Assembly: GCF_029784135.1 (NCBI RefSeq)
Contig: NC_073746.1
Span: forward strand, 13,902,416-13,966,415
Reading direction: 5' to 3'
DNA length: 64,000 nt
Source of the DNA: Toxorhynchites rutilus septentrionalis
Lineage: Eukaryota > Arthropoda > Insecta > Diptera > Culicidae
Each line of letters opens with the position of its first letter. The first letter of the stretch is position 1. The notes beneath the pieces are model-generated. The model worked only from the letters and a program-made list of their open reading frames with translations, was not told the DNA's origin and searched no databases. This document shows, in pieces, positions 63,211-64,000 of this stretch. A program made the position numbers and the translations under genes.

Positions 63211-63685
63211 TTATTTTGGATATTGTTTTAGAAAGCATTGAACTGTATTTTGTAAACTTTTTTTTGAAAGGTTTAATGGCCCTGATAAACGCCGTGTTTT
63301 ATGGAATGGTTCCAATTTAGAAAACTTAGTACTCGTGGTTTTGAAAAAAAGCCATTTCGAACACTCTCGATGCCGCCTTGTTCTGGATTTGCCACCAAAG
63401 CAGTTTGTATATACAACAAACTTTTTTACTTCTGCGTCTGCCTGTTGAGGTCTTGATGTCCACTGAACCAAAGCGCGAGCAGTTTTGCCAGCCAACTCGA
63501 TCACTCCGGCAGCCGAAACTCTATAACGGCTGCTAGGTGGACTGGTGCACTGATACTAACGCGCTCGGCCTAGCTACCCTTGCGGAGCAATTGGCGAATA
63601 CACCTACGGGAAACTGCAGTCCAACACGGTTCGAGCGGGATTTTGCCTTTCCTTTCACTTTTCCTCCTTTGCCATGTCCAGACAT
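63211..63685 (-). pseudogene. Histone H2A pseudogene copy 2
   Basis: The ATG lies at 63685 (minus): [20 protein letters not shown], then GLQFPVG, the H2A N-terminus almost unchanged. A frameshift follows. [19 protein letters not shown] and LAAVIEF continue in a second frame, with a stop where Tyr/Asn is expected. A second shift leads to SAAGVIELAGKTAR. The C-terminus is lost. The 3' stem-loop at 63278-63293 (GGCGTTTATCAGGGCC on the minus strand) is slightly more decayed than in copy 1. Confidence 0.88.
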
Positions 63686-63763
63686 GGCTGCTTGTGTTAG
63701 TTTGATGATGTGATGTGATGCGAAACGATGTGGTGTACGGTTTGAATGAGAATTATCGTTACG

Positions 63764-63781
63764 GAAGGAAGGAAGGAAGGT
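63764..63781. repeat. (GAAG)n microsatellite
   Basis: GGAAGGAAGGAAGG, next to a SINE-tail module; probably the variable tail of a minus-strand SINE. Confidence 0.8.
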
Positions 63782-64000
63782 ATTGTATTATAGAGACTTT
63801 AAACTTTTGCAGTTCATTCGTCTCTAGCCTTGAGAAAGGCCCTTTGAAAACTCTACTCTACTCTACTCCAGCGCTACCACCTCCGCCCTCTTGCCTTGAG
63901 AAAGGCACTCGATCCCTCGCCGTCCAGCCCGTCCAGCAACGATGTTGTCCAGTCGGTGTCCACACAAAGAATGGATCGTTACGGCAGCGGAGCGGGGATT
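63782..64000 (-). mobile_element. SINE-like repeat, cut by window end
   Basis: AGAGACTTTAAACTTTTGCA and GTTCATTCGTCTCTAGCC are the reverse complement of the tail module. Further right, CCTTGAGAAAGGCCC occurs twice (63830, 63895), with an ACTCT(ACTCT)n run between. Read on the minus strand, the module and the GAAG run form its 3' end. The head is beyond 64000. Confidence 0.55.

Noticed and set aside
62338..63685. Functional histone H2A genes
   Set aside because: Both copies have frameshifts, stops or truncations and lack the H2A C-terminus.

Overview
The window is eukaryotic, not prokaryotic: it holds one interrupted protein-coding gene with GT-AG introns, inside a dense mass of transposable elements (TEs). 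The kinds of TE seen (ITmD37E Tc1-like elements, several mariner families, TTAA- and TA-flanked MITEs, tRNA-headed SINEs, an R4/Dong-like LINE), the large TE-filled introns and the AT-rich spacers fit a culicine mosquito, most likely Aedes. That assignment is inference from element types, not a database match.

Region 1 (1-22,500, + strand) is the complete gene for the beta subunit of the Ral GTPase-activating protein complex (RalGAP-beta). Fourteen coding exons from the ATG at 503 to the TGA at 22,181 join in a consistent reading frame to 1,597 codons that align with vertebrate RALGAPB from end to end. The size of the gene comes from three introns (3, 6 and 10). They contain an RLE-type LINE, a degenerate DDE-like gene, an internally deleted mariner, several MITEs, and an ITmD37E element split by a solo LTR.

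Region 2 (22,500-31,600) is intergenic TE sequence: a tRNA-derived SINE with target duplications; a TA-flanked element at 23,206-27,097 that was invaded by a nearly complete hAT element and by a second SINE; a minisatellite-bearing repeat; a mariner-type element interrupted by a 490 bp insertion; and a ~100 bp tandem repeat.

Region 3 (31,600-53,200) has few recognisable genes. It contains two Tc1-type elements with clear TIRs (37,184-38,416 and a nearly intact ITmD37E at 38,792-40,086), many MITEs and foldbacks, and two more complex, less TE-like islands (about 34,560-36,300 and 49,460-51,600). These islands have GAGA/CT motifs and promoter-like features and may hold 5' exons or regulatory DNA of an unidentified host gene.

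Region 4 (53,200-64,000) is again TE sequence: mariner copies of at least three families, one with mismatched ends; a 2.3 kb TIR element built from two inverted satellite arrays; a hAT fragment; and, at the right end, two histone H2A pseudogene copies on the minus strand that keep a recognisable histone 3' stem-loop.

Apart from RalGAP-beta I find no intact host gene. I see no novel multi-gene system. The most unusual structures are the palindromic satellite-armed element (55,168-57,472), the chimeric mariner (59,347-60,613) and the diverged inverted pair at about 44.8-47.8 kb.
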